NCBI RefSeq assembly: GCF_009740285.1
Contig: NZ_CP046566.1
Coordinates: forward strand, 620,001 to 684,000
DNA from: Phnomibacter ginsenosidimutans
GTDB lineage: Bacteria > Bacteroidota > Bacteroidia > Chitinophagales > Chitinophagaceae
Length of the DNA stretch: 64,000 nucleotides
Direction of reading: 5' to 3'
In this document: one piece after another, positions 56,817-64,000 of the stretch
Numbering within the stretch: position 1 is the stretch's first letter
How the letters are laid out: the number at the start of each line of letters is the position of its first letter
Notes under the pieces: generated by a model
Database searches by the model: none
What the model was told of the DNA's origin: nothing
The model's input: the letters and a program-made list of their open reading frames with translations, nothing else
Position numbers and translations under genes: made by a program

Positions 56817-57479
56817 ATGATGGAAGACAAACCATTGGACACTCACGAAAGCCTGCAGGTAATCAGCAGCATGATTGCGAAAGCCAAAGAGTCGCATCAC
56901 GATACTGGTATCGTATCCATTTTGTGGGGTACGGTTATAGGGCTGTGTTCCTTAGCCACCTGGTCGCAAATACAATTCGACTACAAACTGCCTTTTGATA
57001 TTTGGATGCTCACTTTTCTGGCGGTGATTCCTACCGTTATTTTATCGGTAAAAGAAAATAAGCAACGCAAGGTGAAAACCTACGACCAAACGGCGATGGA
57101 CGCCGTTTGGATTTGCTTTGGAGTAGGCATTTTTTTAGTGGTACATGCCAACAATCATGTGTTTCAAATGGTGGGTAATTTGAAGGATTTGGTAGTAGCA
57201 ACCGGCCAACCAAGGCCGTCACAAAGCTTTCTTGAATATTATTCAGCCTATATGCTGGTGCTGTATGGAATGCCCACCATTGTTACTGCCAGTATCAAAA
57301 ACTTTAAGCCCATGTGGCTGGGTGGCATTATTTGCTGGGTGAGTGCAATGCTCGTTCCATACACCAATATAAAAATCGATATGCTGCTGATGGCATTGTC
57401 TGCCATTACTGCGTGGCTTATTCCCGGCATCATCTTGTATCGCAAAGCATCAGCAAGAAGAAAGGTGGCACATGTTTAA
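56817..57479 (+). CDS. Membrane protein of unknown function paired with a winged-helix regulator
   Basis: The 220-residue protein has about six membrane segments (GIVSILWGTVIGLCSLATWS, FDIWMLTFLAVIPTVILSVK, AVWICFGVGIFLVVHANNHV, YMLVLYGMPTIVTASI and two more) after a short cytoplasmic N-terminus (THESLQVISSMIAKAKESHH). Its last eight bases overlap the start of the regulator gene, a strong sign of joint control. This pair is common in Bacteroidota, and the family has no known activity. Confidence 0.8.
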   Translation: MMEDKPLDTHESLQVISSMIAKAKESHHDTGIVSILWGTVIGLCSLATWSQIQFDYKLPFDIWMLTFLAVIPTVILSVKENKQRKVKTYDQTAMDAVWICFGVGIFLVVHANNHVFQMVGNLKDLVVATGQPRPSQSFLEYYSAYMLVLYGMPTIVTASIKNFKPMWLGGIICWVSAMLVPYTNIKIDMLLMALSAITAWLIPGIILYRKASARRKVAHV

Positions 57480-57765
57480 AGACCTCGATCCCATATTGCA
57501 TTCGCAGCTGCGGTTAGCAGTTATGTCGCTGTTGATAACGGTGAAGGAAGCGGAGTTTACTTTTCTGAAAGAAAAGACCAATGCTACTGCCGGCAACTTG
57601 AGTGTGCAAATCAACAAGCTGAAAGAAGCGGGATACATTGAGGTAAAAAAGCAATTCAAAGACAACTATCCGCAAACCCTTTGCAACATTACGCCTGCGG
57701 GAGTGGAAGCCTTTGATAAATATGTAAGGGATTTACAGTCGTACTTACAAGCTGGGACAACGTAG
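57472..57765 (+). CDS. Winged-helix transcriptional regulator (HTH_34-like)
   Basis: The 97-residue protein is a single winged-helix domain: LDPILHSQLRLAVMSLLITV, EFTFLKEKTNATAGNLSVQI, NKLKEAGYIEVKKQFKDNYP, then TLCNITPAGVEAFDKYVRDL. It resembles MarR/PadR-type one-domain regulators of the HTH_34 family. It overlaps the end of the membrane gene and probably controls this small operon. Its C-terminal 21 bases overlap the converging DUF6089-like gene. Confidence 0.9.
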   Translation: MFKDLDPILHSQLRLAVMSLLITVKEAEFTFLKEKTNATAGNLSVQINKLKEAGYIEVKKQFKDNYPQTLCNITPAGVEAFDKYVRDLQSYLQAGTT

Positions 57766-58745
57766 ACGTTTCCGCATGTCTTTTTTGCTTTGGCCGCCAA
57801 AAATGCCAGAGTTGTATCCAGAGCGGTTCAGGTTGATGCCCACTTTCAAAACTGCAGTCCAGTAAGCATCGTTTTCGTTCTTGTTGCCACGGGGGCGGGT
57901 ATCTCTGGGTGGTGTATGAATGGTACTGCGGTTGTACAACTGTCGTGCCAGAGCGGCCTGGCTGGCACTAAGGTAATTGGCAAACAAATTGGGATCTACC
58001 CAATTGGGCTCATGCACATCATCGAGGTAGTCGGTAAAAGTGGTGCGTTTGTTGATTTCAAAACGCAGGGTCAGCTTGGGTGATACTTCGTAGCGAAAAC
58101 CCAGCCCCAAGGGATAAGCAAATGAATTCAGGCGGTACGGTTTTCTGTCAGGATACTCAGCAAAACCCTGTCCTTCCAAACGCAATGGTGGAAGGTCTAC
58201 CCAACCATTGGCAGTGTATGCTCTGGGATAAAAAGAAAACCAGCTGATACCAGCCATGATATACGGCGATAAGCGGTATGCCGGCTTTTCATAAGAACGA
58301 AACAATTGGGGTAAATGAATTTCTCCCATCAGCATTACTTCTCTGATAGGGCTACGAAAATTCAGGTTTCTTTCAAAGCGGCCGATAGCACTGGGGGCAG
58401 TGGCATTCGTCAGTAAGCTATCGTAGCCTTCAATCCGGCCAATGTTGGCCTCAAGCCGTACGCCAAAAACATTGCGATAGCTGGCAATGGCATAAAGTCC
58501 TGTAGAAAAACTGGATTTCAGAAAAGTGACACCTGCAAATGGACCCTGGTACACTTTGGGGTTGCCCTGAATATCGGTTACGCCATTCATGACGCCCAAA
58601 TTCACACCCGCTTCAAGTAGAATTTCTGGTTCATATATGCCGGAGCTATACTGAAAGTAGCCCTGAGCAGCCAGTTGTTGGGTGAACAAAACGCTTGCCA
58701 AAGCAAGTGTAGCGGTGAGTAAGTATTTTTGAAAGCCTGAAGCAT
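57745..58745 (-). CDS. DUF6089-like outer-membrane beta-barrel protein, single-base frameshift near the start
   Basis: The product of about 333 residues is rich in alternating beta strands (EPEILLEAGVNLGVMNGVTD, IASYRNVFGVRLEANIGRIE, FRSPIREVMLMGEIHLPQLF, LSPYIMAGISWFSFYPRAYT, LRLEGQGFAEYPDRKPYRLN), which follows the DUF6089 pattern of small outer-membrane barrels. As sequenced no good start exists for the signal peptide. One more A in the A5 run opposite 58726-58730 gives MLQAFKKYLLTATLALASVL and a signal cut after LAAQ, with the ATG at 58743-58745. The function is unknown. Confidence 0.8.
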
Positions 58746-58789
58746 GTGGGTAGTGTAGGCAAAATAAAGAAAAAATGACTACTCGATGT

Positions 58790-59461
58790 TTAACTTTTGG
58801 TTGCAGCTGTTTTGGCTAAACGTTTTTGCTGCTTCTGATAGTACACGCACAAGTGCGTTAAGCCACAATTATCACACATGGGCTTGCGGGCCAGGCAGGT
58901 GTACCGGCCATGTAAAATGAGCCAGTGATGTGCTTTGTGAATGAGTTCGGTAGGCAAATGTTTGACCAGTTGTTTTTCGGCGGCCAATGGAGTAGTGGCA
59001 TTTTTGGTAAGCCCCAGCCTTGCACTCACCCTGAAAACGTGGGTATCAACGGCCATGTTGGGTTGTTGGCCAATGACACTCGTTACCACATTCGCCGTTT
59101 TGCGGCCCACACCCGGCAGCTGTACCAGTTCCTCAACGGTCATGGGTACTTCGCCATTAAATTGATCGAGCAGCATTTGGGCCATACCCAGCAGGTGCTT
59201 GGTTTTGTTGTTGGGATAGCTGATGCTTTGAATAAGGCCAAACAGGTCGGAAAAATCGGCGGCAGCCAATGCCTTTGGCGTGGGGTATTTCCTGAATAGT
59301 TCAGGCGTCACCATATTCACCCTCTTATCGGTGCATTGTGCCGATAAAATGACTACTACGAGCAGCTCAAATGCAGTTTCGTAAGTCAGCTCCGTTTCGG
59401 CTACCGGCATGTGTGCCTGAAAATAGCGTACTACTGTATCATAACGCTCCTTAGTTGTCAT
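58790..59461 (-). CDS. nth: Endonuclease III
   Basis: Nth removes oxidised pyrimidines and nicks abasic sites in base excision repair. The 223-residue protein has the helix-hairpin-helix LVQLPGVGRKTANVVTSVIG with the catalytic Lys, the catalytic Asp in MAVDTHVFRVSARLGL, and the iron-sulfur cluster motif C-X6-C-X2-C-X5-C in CLARKPMCDNCGLTHLCVYY. Length and motif order are complete. It is oriented with the DUF6089-like gene and is probably independent of it. Confidence 0.97.
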   Translation of the reverse strand: MTTKERYDTVVRYFQAHMPVAETELTYETAFELLVVVILSAQCTDKRVNMVTPELFRKYPTPKALAAADFSDLFGLIQSISYPNNKTKHLLGMAQMLLDQFNGEVPMTVEELVQLPGVGRKTANVVTSVIGQQPNMAVDTHVFRVSARLGLTKNATTPLAAEKQLVKHLPTELIHKAHHWLILHGRYTCLARKPMCDNCGLTHLCVYYQKQQKRLAKTAATKS

Positions 59462-59507
59462 CCCGCCCGTGTTTATCCTAAATGAACGGCAAAGAAAACA
59501 GAAAAAT

Positions 59508-59744
59508 CTACTCCATTGTTGGCGTATCTATCTCTGCCATGCCATAAGCTAATATTGCTTCCACAGACTGGCGTCGTGGGGCGGTTTTGGCCCTGTCAAG
59601 TGAACGGGCTGCATCCTGAATGACGCGGTATTTTTCTTGTAAAGGCCAGCTGCTTTCCAGTGCCTCTGCAATGGCGACAGTATCGGTAAGAGAGGATTCG
59701 TTGTAATGGAAAGCAATCAAATCTTCGGGAGTAAAGTTGCGCAT
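59508..59744 (-). CDS. Small conserved protein of unknown function
   Basis: The 78-residue protein starts MRNFTPEDLIAFHYNESSLT and continues AIAEALESSWPLQEKYRVIQ. It is acidic and helical with no membrane segment. Similar short proteins (MRNFTPEDLI...) occur in related Chitinophagaceae, often near nth or sigma-factor genes. The N-terminal part resembles the first helix of anti-sigma zinc-finger domains without the Cys ligands. The role is unknown. It lies 46 bases upstream of nth in the same direction. Confidence 0.65.
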   Translation of the reverse strand: MRNFTPEDLIAFHYNESSLTDTVAIAEALESSWPLQEKYRVIQDAARSLDRAKTAPRRQSVEAILAYGMAEIDTPTME

Positions 59745-59846
59745 AGGCAATAATCAGTTTAAGATTTCAGGCAGGTTTGGAAGTAAAACGATGGTTGGCC
59801 GCCAATATTGTATGGCTGCAAAAAATAATGCCTGAAAATCAAAAGA

Positions 59847-60143
59847 CTAATTGCCGGTAGCGGGCACCACAAACACATCTTCGTTGGGCCGCTTCATGTA
59901 ATATTTTTCCCGGGCGTATTTCTCCAGCATGGCCGGGTCATTGTCCAGCGCCTGCAGTTCTTTCTTGGTGAGCTGAATCTGGTCTTTGTAGTACTCAATT
60001 TTTTCATTGAGGTCATCCAGTTCAGCTGCCCGTTGGCGCTGTACAAAAAAGTCGTTCTTATCAAAAAAAGCCATCCATACGCCAAAAGCGGCCAGTGCCA
60101 GCAAGTAACGGTTGAGCAATATGTTGCGGAGAATGGTGAGCAT
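59847..60143 (-). CDS. Septum formation initiator (FtsB/DivIC-like)
   Basis: The 98-residue bitopic protein has a membrane segment (RYLLALAAFGVWMAFF) and a coiled coil (RQRAAELDDLNEKIEYYKDQ, IQLTKKELQALDNDPAMLEK) followed by the conserved YAREKYYMKRPNEDVFVV. This is the FtsB/DivIC layout; the protein joins FtsL and FtsQ in the division complex. I chose the ATG at 60141-60143 (MLTILRNILL). It lies downstream of eno, a common gene order, but a terminator separates them. Confidence 0.88.
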   Translation of the reverse strand: MLTILRNILLNRYLLALAAFGVWMAFFDKNDFFVQRQRAAELDDLNEKIEYYKDQIQLTKKELQALDNDPAMLEKYAREKYYMKRPNEDVFVVPATGN

Positions 60144-60220
60144 GACTTTTTTGTACAATGCAAATATCATGCTCAGCAGTACAAGTTGCAGGCGGAGCAT
60201 TCTCCACATCTTCACAAACA

Positions 60221-60248
60221 AAAAGCAGCCCTACAAGAGGCTGCTTTT
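60221..60248 (-). terminator. Terminator after eno
   Basis: AAAAGCAGCC, 8-base loop, GGCTGCTTTT; on the minus strand it is followed by TGTTTGTG. It begins 25 bases past the eno stop. Confidence 0.8.
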
Positions 60249-60272
60249 GTATGTATGTGTTGGTAACGGAAA

Positions 60273-61574
<1,302 letters not shown>

Positions 61575-61663
61575 TTAATAACGATAAATGATTGCTTGTA
61601 AAATGCAAGCCTCTTTTGCAAGGCAGGCAAATTTCTGCCTTTGCAACTACAATCCCAACGAAA

Positions 61664-61687
61664 AAAGTCAGGAATTATCCTGACTTT
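61664..61687 (-). terminator. Terminator after gldA
   Basis: AAAGTCAGGA, ATTA, TCCTGACTTT; on the minus strand TTTTTTCG follows. It lies 8 bases past the gldA stop. Confidence 0.85.
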
Positions 61688-61694
61688 CCTAAGG

Positions 61695-62612
61695 TTATTT
61701 TTCAGCAACAGTATTTGTGGTCAATTCTCTGAAAATGGCTTCCAGTGAACCGCCTTCTTGCATGCTGCGGATGTTGAGGTTTTCGTTGAGTGCCAGTTGC
61801 ATTAAGGCTTTGCGGGCATCTTGAGCATTGTTGGTTTGCAGAGTCCAGCTTTGGCTGTCGGTTTTTTCGGCGGCCAAAATACCCGGCAAGCGAAGCAGCC
61901 ATTCTGCTTCAATCGTTTCCGCAAACGATACGCGGAGCTGTTGGCCATCGCTTTTGCTGCGCAATTGCTGCAAAGGTGCGTTGGCTACAATACTGCCTTT
62001 GTTGATGATGATGACCTGCTCACAAATAGCCTCCACTTCTTGCATAATATGAGTGCTCAGCAGTACCGTCTTATCCTCACTCAGTGTTTTGATGACCTGC
62101 CGTATTTCTACAATCTGGTTGGGGTCGAGGCCGGTGGTGGGTTCATCTAAAATGAGCACGGCGGGGTTGTGAATGATGGCCGCGGCCAATCCCACCCGTT
62201 GCTTGTAACCTTTCGACAGCTGGCCAATTTTTTTGTTGGCTTCAATGGTCAGTCCCACTTGCGTGATGACTTCTTCTACCCGCTGCTTGAGGTTGGACAC
62301 TTTGTACAAAGCGCCAGTAAAGGCCAGGTATTCGCGGATGTACAAATCGTAATACAAGGCATTACTCTCAGGCAAATAGCCAATTTGTTGTTTCACTTTT
62401 TCGGGGGTACTTACCACGTTGAGGCCACTCACCAATGCGGTGCCGCTGTCGGGTTGCAAGTAGCCGGTCAGCATTTTCATGGTGGTGCTTTTGCCCGCAC
62501 CATTGGGCCCGAGAAAGCCGGTGATTTGACCGGGGCGGGCTTCAAACGAAATATTGTTGACCGCCAGCTGGCTGCCGTATTGCTTGCAGAGTTGTTGTAC
62601 TTGTATCGACAT
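61695..62612 (-). CDS. gldA: ABC transporter ATPase, GldA-like
   Basis: The 305-residue ATPase starts MSIQVQQLCKQYGSQLAVNN. It has Walker A GFLGPNGAGKSTTMKML, Q-loop IGYLPESNALYYDLYIREYL, signature IGQLSKGYKQRVGLAAAI, Walker B AVLILDEPTTGLDPNQIVEI and H-loop VLLSTHIMQEVEAIC. The YLPE...YL block and the C-terminal extension match GldA, the ATPase of the gliding-motility ABC transporter GldAFG in Bacteroidota. GldA is also widespread in non-gliding members, so gliding cannot be claimed. gldF and gldG are not adjacent here. The start at 62612 is chosen over Met 9 upstream. Confidence 0.85.
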   Translation of the reverse strand: MSIQVQQLCKQYGSQLAVNNISFEARPGQITGFLGPNGAGKSTTMKMLTGYLQPDSGTALVSGLNVVSTPEKVKQQIGYLPESNALYYDLYIREYLAFTGALYKVSNLKQRVEEVITQVGLTIEANKKIGQLSKGYKQRVGLAAAIIHNPAVLILDEPTTGLDPNQIVEIRQVIKTLSEDKTVLLSTHIMQEVEAICEQVIIINKGSIVANAPLQQLRSKSDGQQLRVSFAETIEAEWLLRLPGILAAEKTDSQSWTLQTNNAQDARKALMQLALNENLNIRSMQEGGSLEAIFRELTTNTVAEK

Positions 62613-62674
62613 AAAGTGCATGCAAGATATTTGATTGGCTGCCAAAAAATCGTCAAAACCGCTACACCTTACTT

Positions 62675-63410
62675 TTGCGTCGTGAAAAAATTATTGCAGG
62701 CTGCCTGCTACTGGCAGCACAAAGCACACAGGCACAGCAAGTGCAATATAGCGGCTGGCTGGCCAGCTTTAATACCATCAAGCTCAAAGGCAAGTGGGCA
62801 TTGCATGCCGAGCTGCAATTGCGCAGCACCAACCATATAGCACAATTGCAAACACTGCTGCCCAGGGTGGGGCTCAACTATCAGGTGCGAAGCAACCATG
62901 TGGCTACGGCAGGCTATGCATACATACCCAACCGTTACAGGGCTGGTGCTGTAGATGGATTGGTTGCGGAGCATCGCTTGTGGCAACAGTACATCATCAA
63001 TCAACCGCTGAGCAAAGCGGTGGCGTTGCAGCACCGCTTTCGGTTGGAAGAACGCTGGCTGCCAAACGTAGCTTGCCGTGGGCAATGCGTTGGAAAAAAC
63101 CGGCAGCCGTTTTACCACAAGGTTTCGCTACTTCAATAGGCTGGTAGTGCCGTTGCACAAACAATCGGGAGCTTTCAGCAAAGGTTTTTTTGCAGCTTTA
63201 CAAAATGAAGTGTTCATCAATACGACACATCGCAGTCATGTGAATGGTCGTTGGTTTGATCAAAACCGGTTGTATATGGCCGTGGGCTACAGGCTTAGTA
63301 AAAGAGCCGATTTGGAAACGGGTTATCTCAATCAATACCTGAAGGCTGCGGGCAACAATGCCAACACGGTGAATCATATTTGGCAATTGGCGCTGTATAC
63401 GAGGTTATAG
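62675..63410 (+). CDS. DUF2490-like outer-membrane protein, single-base frameshift
   Basis: The product of about 245 residues has a signal peptide and alternating strands (QYSGWLASFNTIKLKGKWAL, HAELQLRSTNHIAQLQTLLP, VALQHRFRLEERWLPNVACR, NRLYMAVGYRLSKRADLETG) that match the DUF2490 family of outer-membrane barrels. The frame breaks at about 63072-63082; removing a G from GGG gives CRGNALEKTGSRFTTRFRYF and continues. The start is uncertain: a TTG at 62675 gives MRREKIIAGCLLLAAQ, and a GTG at 62682 gives MKKLLQAAC but then needs another base change. A TACTTTTG box at 62670-62677 would favour the GTG. The function is unknown. Confidence 0.72.
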
Positions 63411-63432
63411 AGAATAATGGAGTAACGAGGGA

Positions 63433-63458
63433 GTCACAGGCCGGGAGGCCTGCGACAG
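63433..63458 (+). repeat. Second exact copy of the dispersed 26-base repeat
   Basis: All 26 bases equal 21401-21426. Its flanks (GAGG before, AGTAAC after) differ from those of the first copy, so the unit ends near these positions. The central AGGCC/GGCCT palindrome is intact. Confidence 0.75.
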
Positions 63459-63463
63459 AGTAA

Positions 63464-63492
63464 CAGCGCCATCCTGCATCAGGATGGCGCTG
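63464..63492 (+). terminator. Perfect hairpin after the DUF2490-like gene
   Basis: Thirteen-base arms CAGCGCCATCCTG and CAGGATGGCGCTG with loop CAT. No T tract follows, so it may protect the mRNA 3' end or act as a weak terminator. Confidence 0.55.
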
Positions 63493-63647
63493 GTGTAATT
63501 GCTGAATAAAGATTGATGGCTGAAGGGCTGCGGTGCCTGCAGGGCCACGCCACAAGCGTGGGCCCGGAGTGCAACGAAGGGCCGAACGCAGTGAGCCCGA
63601 AAGGGACCGAACGACTGCAGATTGATGCAGTTGGATGAGAGCCCCAG

Positions 63648-63905
63648 TTAATCTTCTATAAAATGGGCATGCTCGGGATTGTCATCAATCAATTCGTATT
63701 CACCCTGCCAGGCATACAGGCCAAACAGGAACAAGCCACCCACCACAATGGGCAGCAAAATAAAAATGATGATGATGCCGAAAACCAGATCGTCTTGTTT
63801 GCCACTGTTGAGCTTGGGCCAGCCCAGTACCGTGATGCCGAAATACAACACCGCAAGTGCCAAAGCTATCCAAACCAGTCCGAGTATTTTTTTGATGCGA
63901 TTCAT
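63648..63905 (-). CDS. Small two-helix membrane protein, DUF6814-like
   Basis: The 85-residue protein starts MNRIKKILGLVWIALALAVL and has two membrane segments (LGLVWIALALAVLYFGITVL; LVFGIIIIFILLPIVVGGLF), ending in an acidic tail GEYELIDDNPEHAHFIED. It resembles DUF6814 proteins that lie right after a sugar/proton transporter gene in this phylum, which is the arrangement here (23 bases downstream of the partial transporter). It may be a subunit of that carrier. Confidence 0.75.
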   Translation of the reverse strand: MNRIKKILGLVWIALALAVLYFGITVLGWPKLNSGKQDDLVFGIIIIFILLPIVVGGLFLFGLYAWQGEYELIDDNPEHAHFIED

Positions 63906-63928
63906 CGTACATGTATTTGTGTAGTGAA

Positions 63929-64000
63929 TTAATCGTTGATTTCTTTGTCTTTGGGGTTGAGGTACAGCACACCAATGATGAGACACACCAGTGCTACGCC
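63929..64000 (-). CDS. C-terminal end of a probable MFS transporter
   Basis: The last 23 codons read GVALVCLIIGVLYLNPKDKE followed by IND and stop. The hydrophobic helix followed by a short polar tail fits the end of a major-facilitator carrier, and a DUF6814-like gene follows as in related genomes. The rest lies outside the window, so the family call rests on context. Confidence 0.5.
   Translation of the reverse strand, partial: GVALVCLIIGVLYLNPKDKEIND

Larger units (their letters stand above)
63411..63647. other. Gene-free stretch rich in hairpins
   Basis: No gene is seen. It contains an exact copy of the 26-base GC-rich repeat (63433-63458), a perfect hairpin (63464-63492), and a GC-rich block at about 63541-63625 with another stem (GGGCCACGC / GCGTGGGCCC). 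Confidence 0.6.

Overview
The window comes from a chromosome of the phylum Bacteroidota, most likely family Chitinophagaceae. The evidence is a SusC/SusD pair and further TonB-dependent receptors, a GldA-type ABC ATPase, DUF6089-like and DUF5689 proteins, many lipoproteins with a Cys lipobox, a T9SS-like C-terminal domain, a one-gene GalE, and promoter boxes of the Bacteroidota type (TAnnTTTG). No rRNA, tRNA, CRISPR array, transposase or phage gene was recognised.

Layout. 0-6.8 kb: a LUD protein, ftsH and rsfS (leftward), birA, a small HExxH protein, a haem-motif lipoprotein, bcp, and a carB gene that holds only the first half of the normal enzyme. 6.8-10.1 kb: a surface-glycan set (membrane glycosyltransferase, methyltransferase, GT2). 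10.2-12.4 kb: an ECF sigma factor, a PxGYF-repeat membrane protein and a Spy-like periplasmic protein, then an XRE regulator. 12.5-16.6 kb: transketolase C-terminal half, galE, and a DUF47-pit phosphate transport operon. 16.8-21 kb: GH28 and GH78 enzymes for rhamnogalacturonan-like pectin. 21-27.7 kb: an accessory island with a single-chain type IIG-like restriction-modification enzyme, a translationally coupled membrane protein, palindromic direct repeats on both sides, and coiled-coil genes. 28-46 kb: a membrane AraC regulator, Tat-exported phosphoesterase, SusC, SusD and DUF5689 protein; a rhodanese; a second receptor with a lipoprotein partner; PAP2 phosphatase; and a PhoR/PhoB-like two-component pair. 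46-50 kb: a large secreted protein of unknown function and an ABC exporter. 50-53 kb: atpB-atpE-atpF-atpH, closed by a strong terminator. 53-58.7 kb: CBS protein, a third receptor, small membrane proteins, a winged-helix regulator and a DUF6089-like barrel. 58.8-64 kb: nth, divIC-like gene, eno, gldA, a DUF2490-like protein, a DUF6814-like protein and the end of a transporter.

The 28-46 kb part and the pit operon share a possible phosphorus-acquisition theme (inference). The most unusual region is 21.0-26.1 kb: base composition changes sharply inside the restriction-modification gene, so its C-terminal part and the coupled membrane gene look like an imported cassette between direct repeats.

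Important caveat: at least fourteen genes, including probably essential ones (birA, atpH), carry a single-base frameshift, mostly in short homopolymer runs. Residual long-read sequencing error is the simplest explanation. These genes are annotated over their full extent with the shift noted, not as decayed genes.
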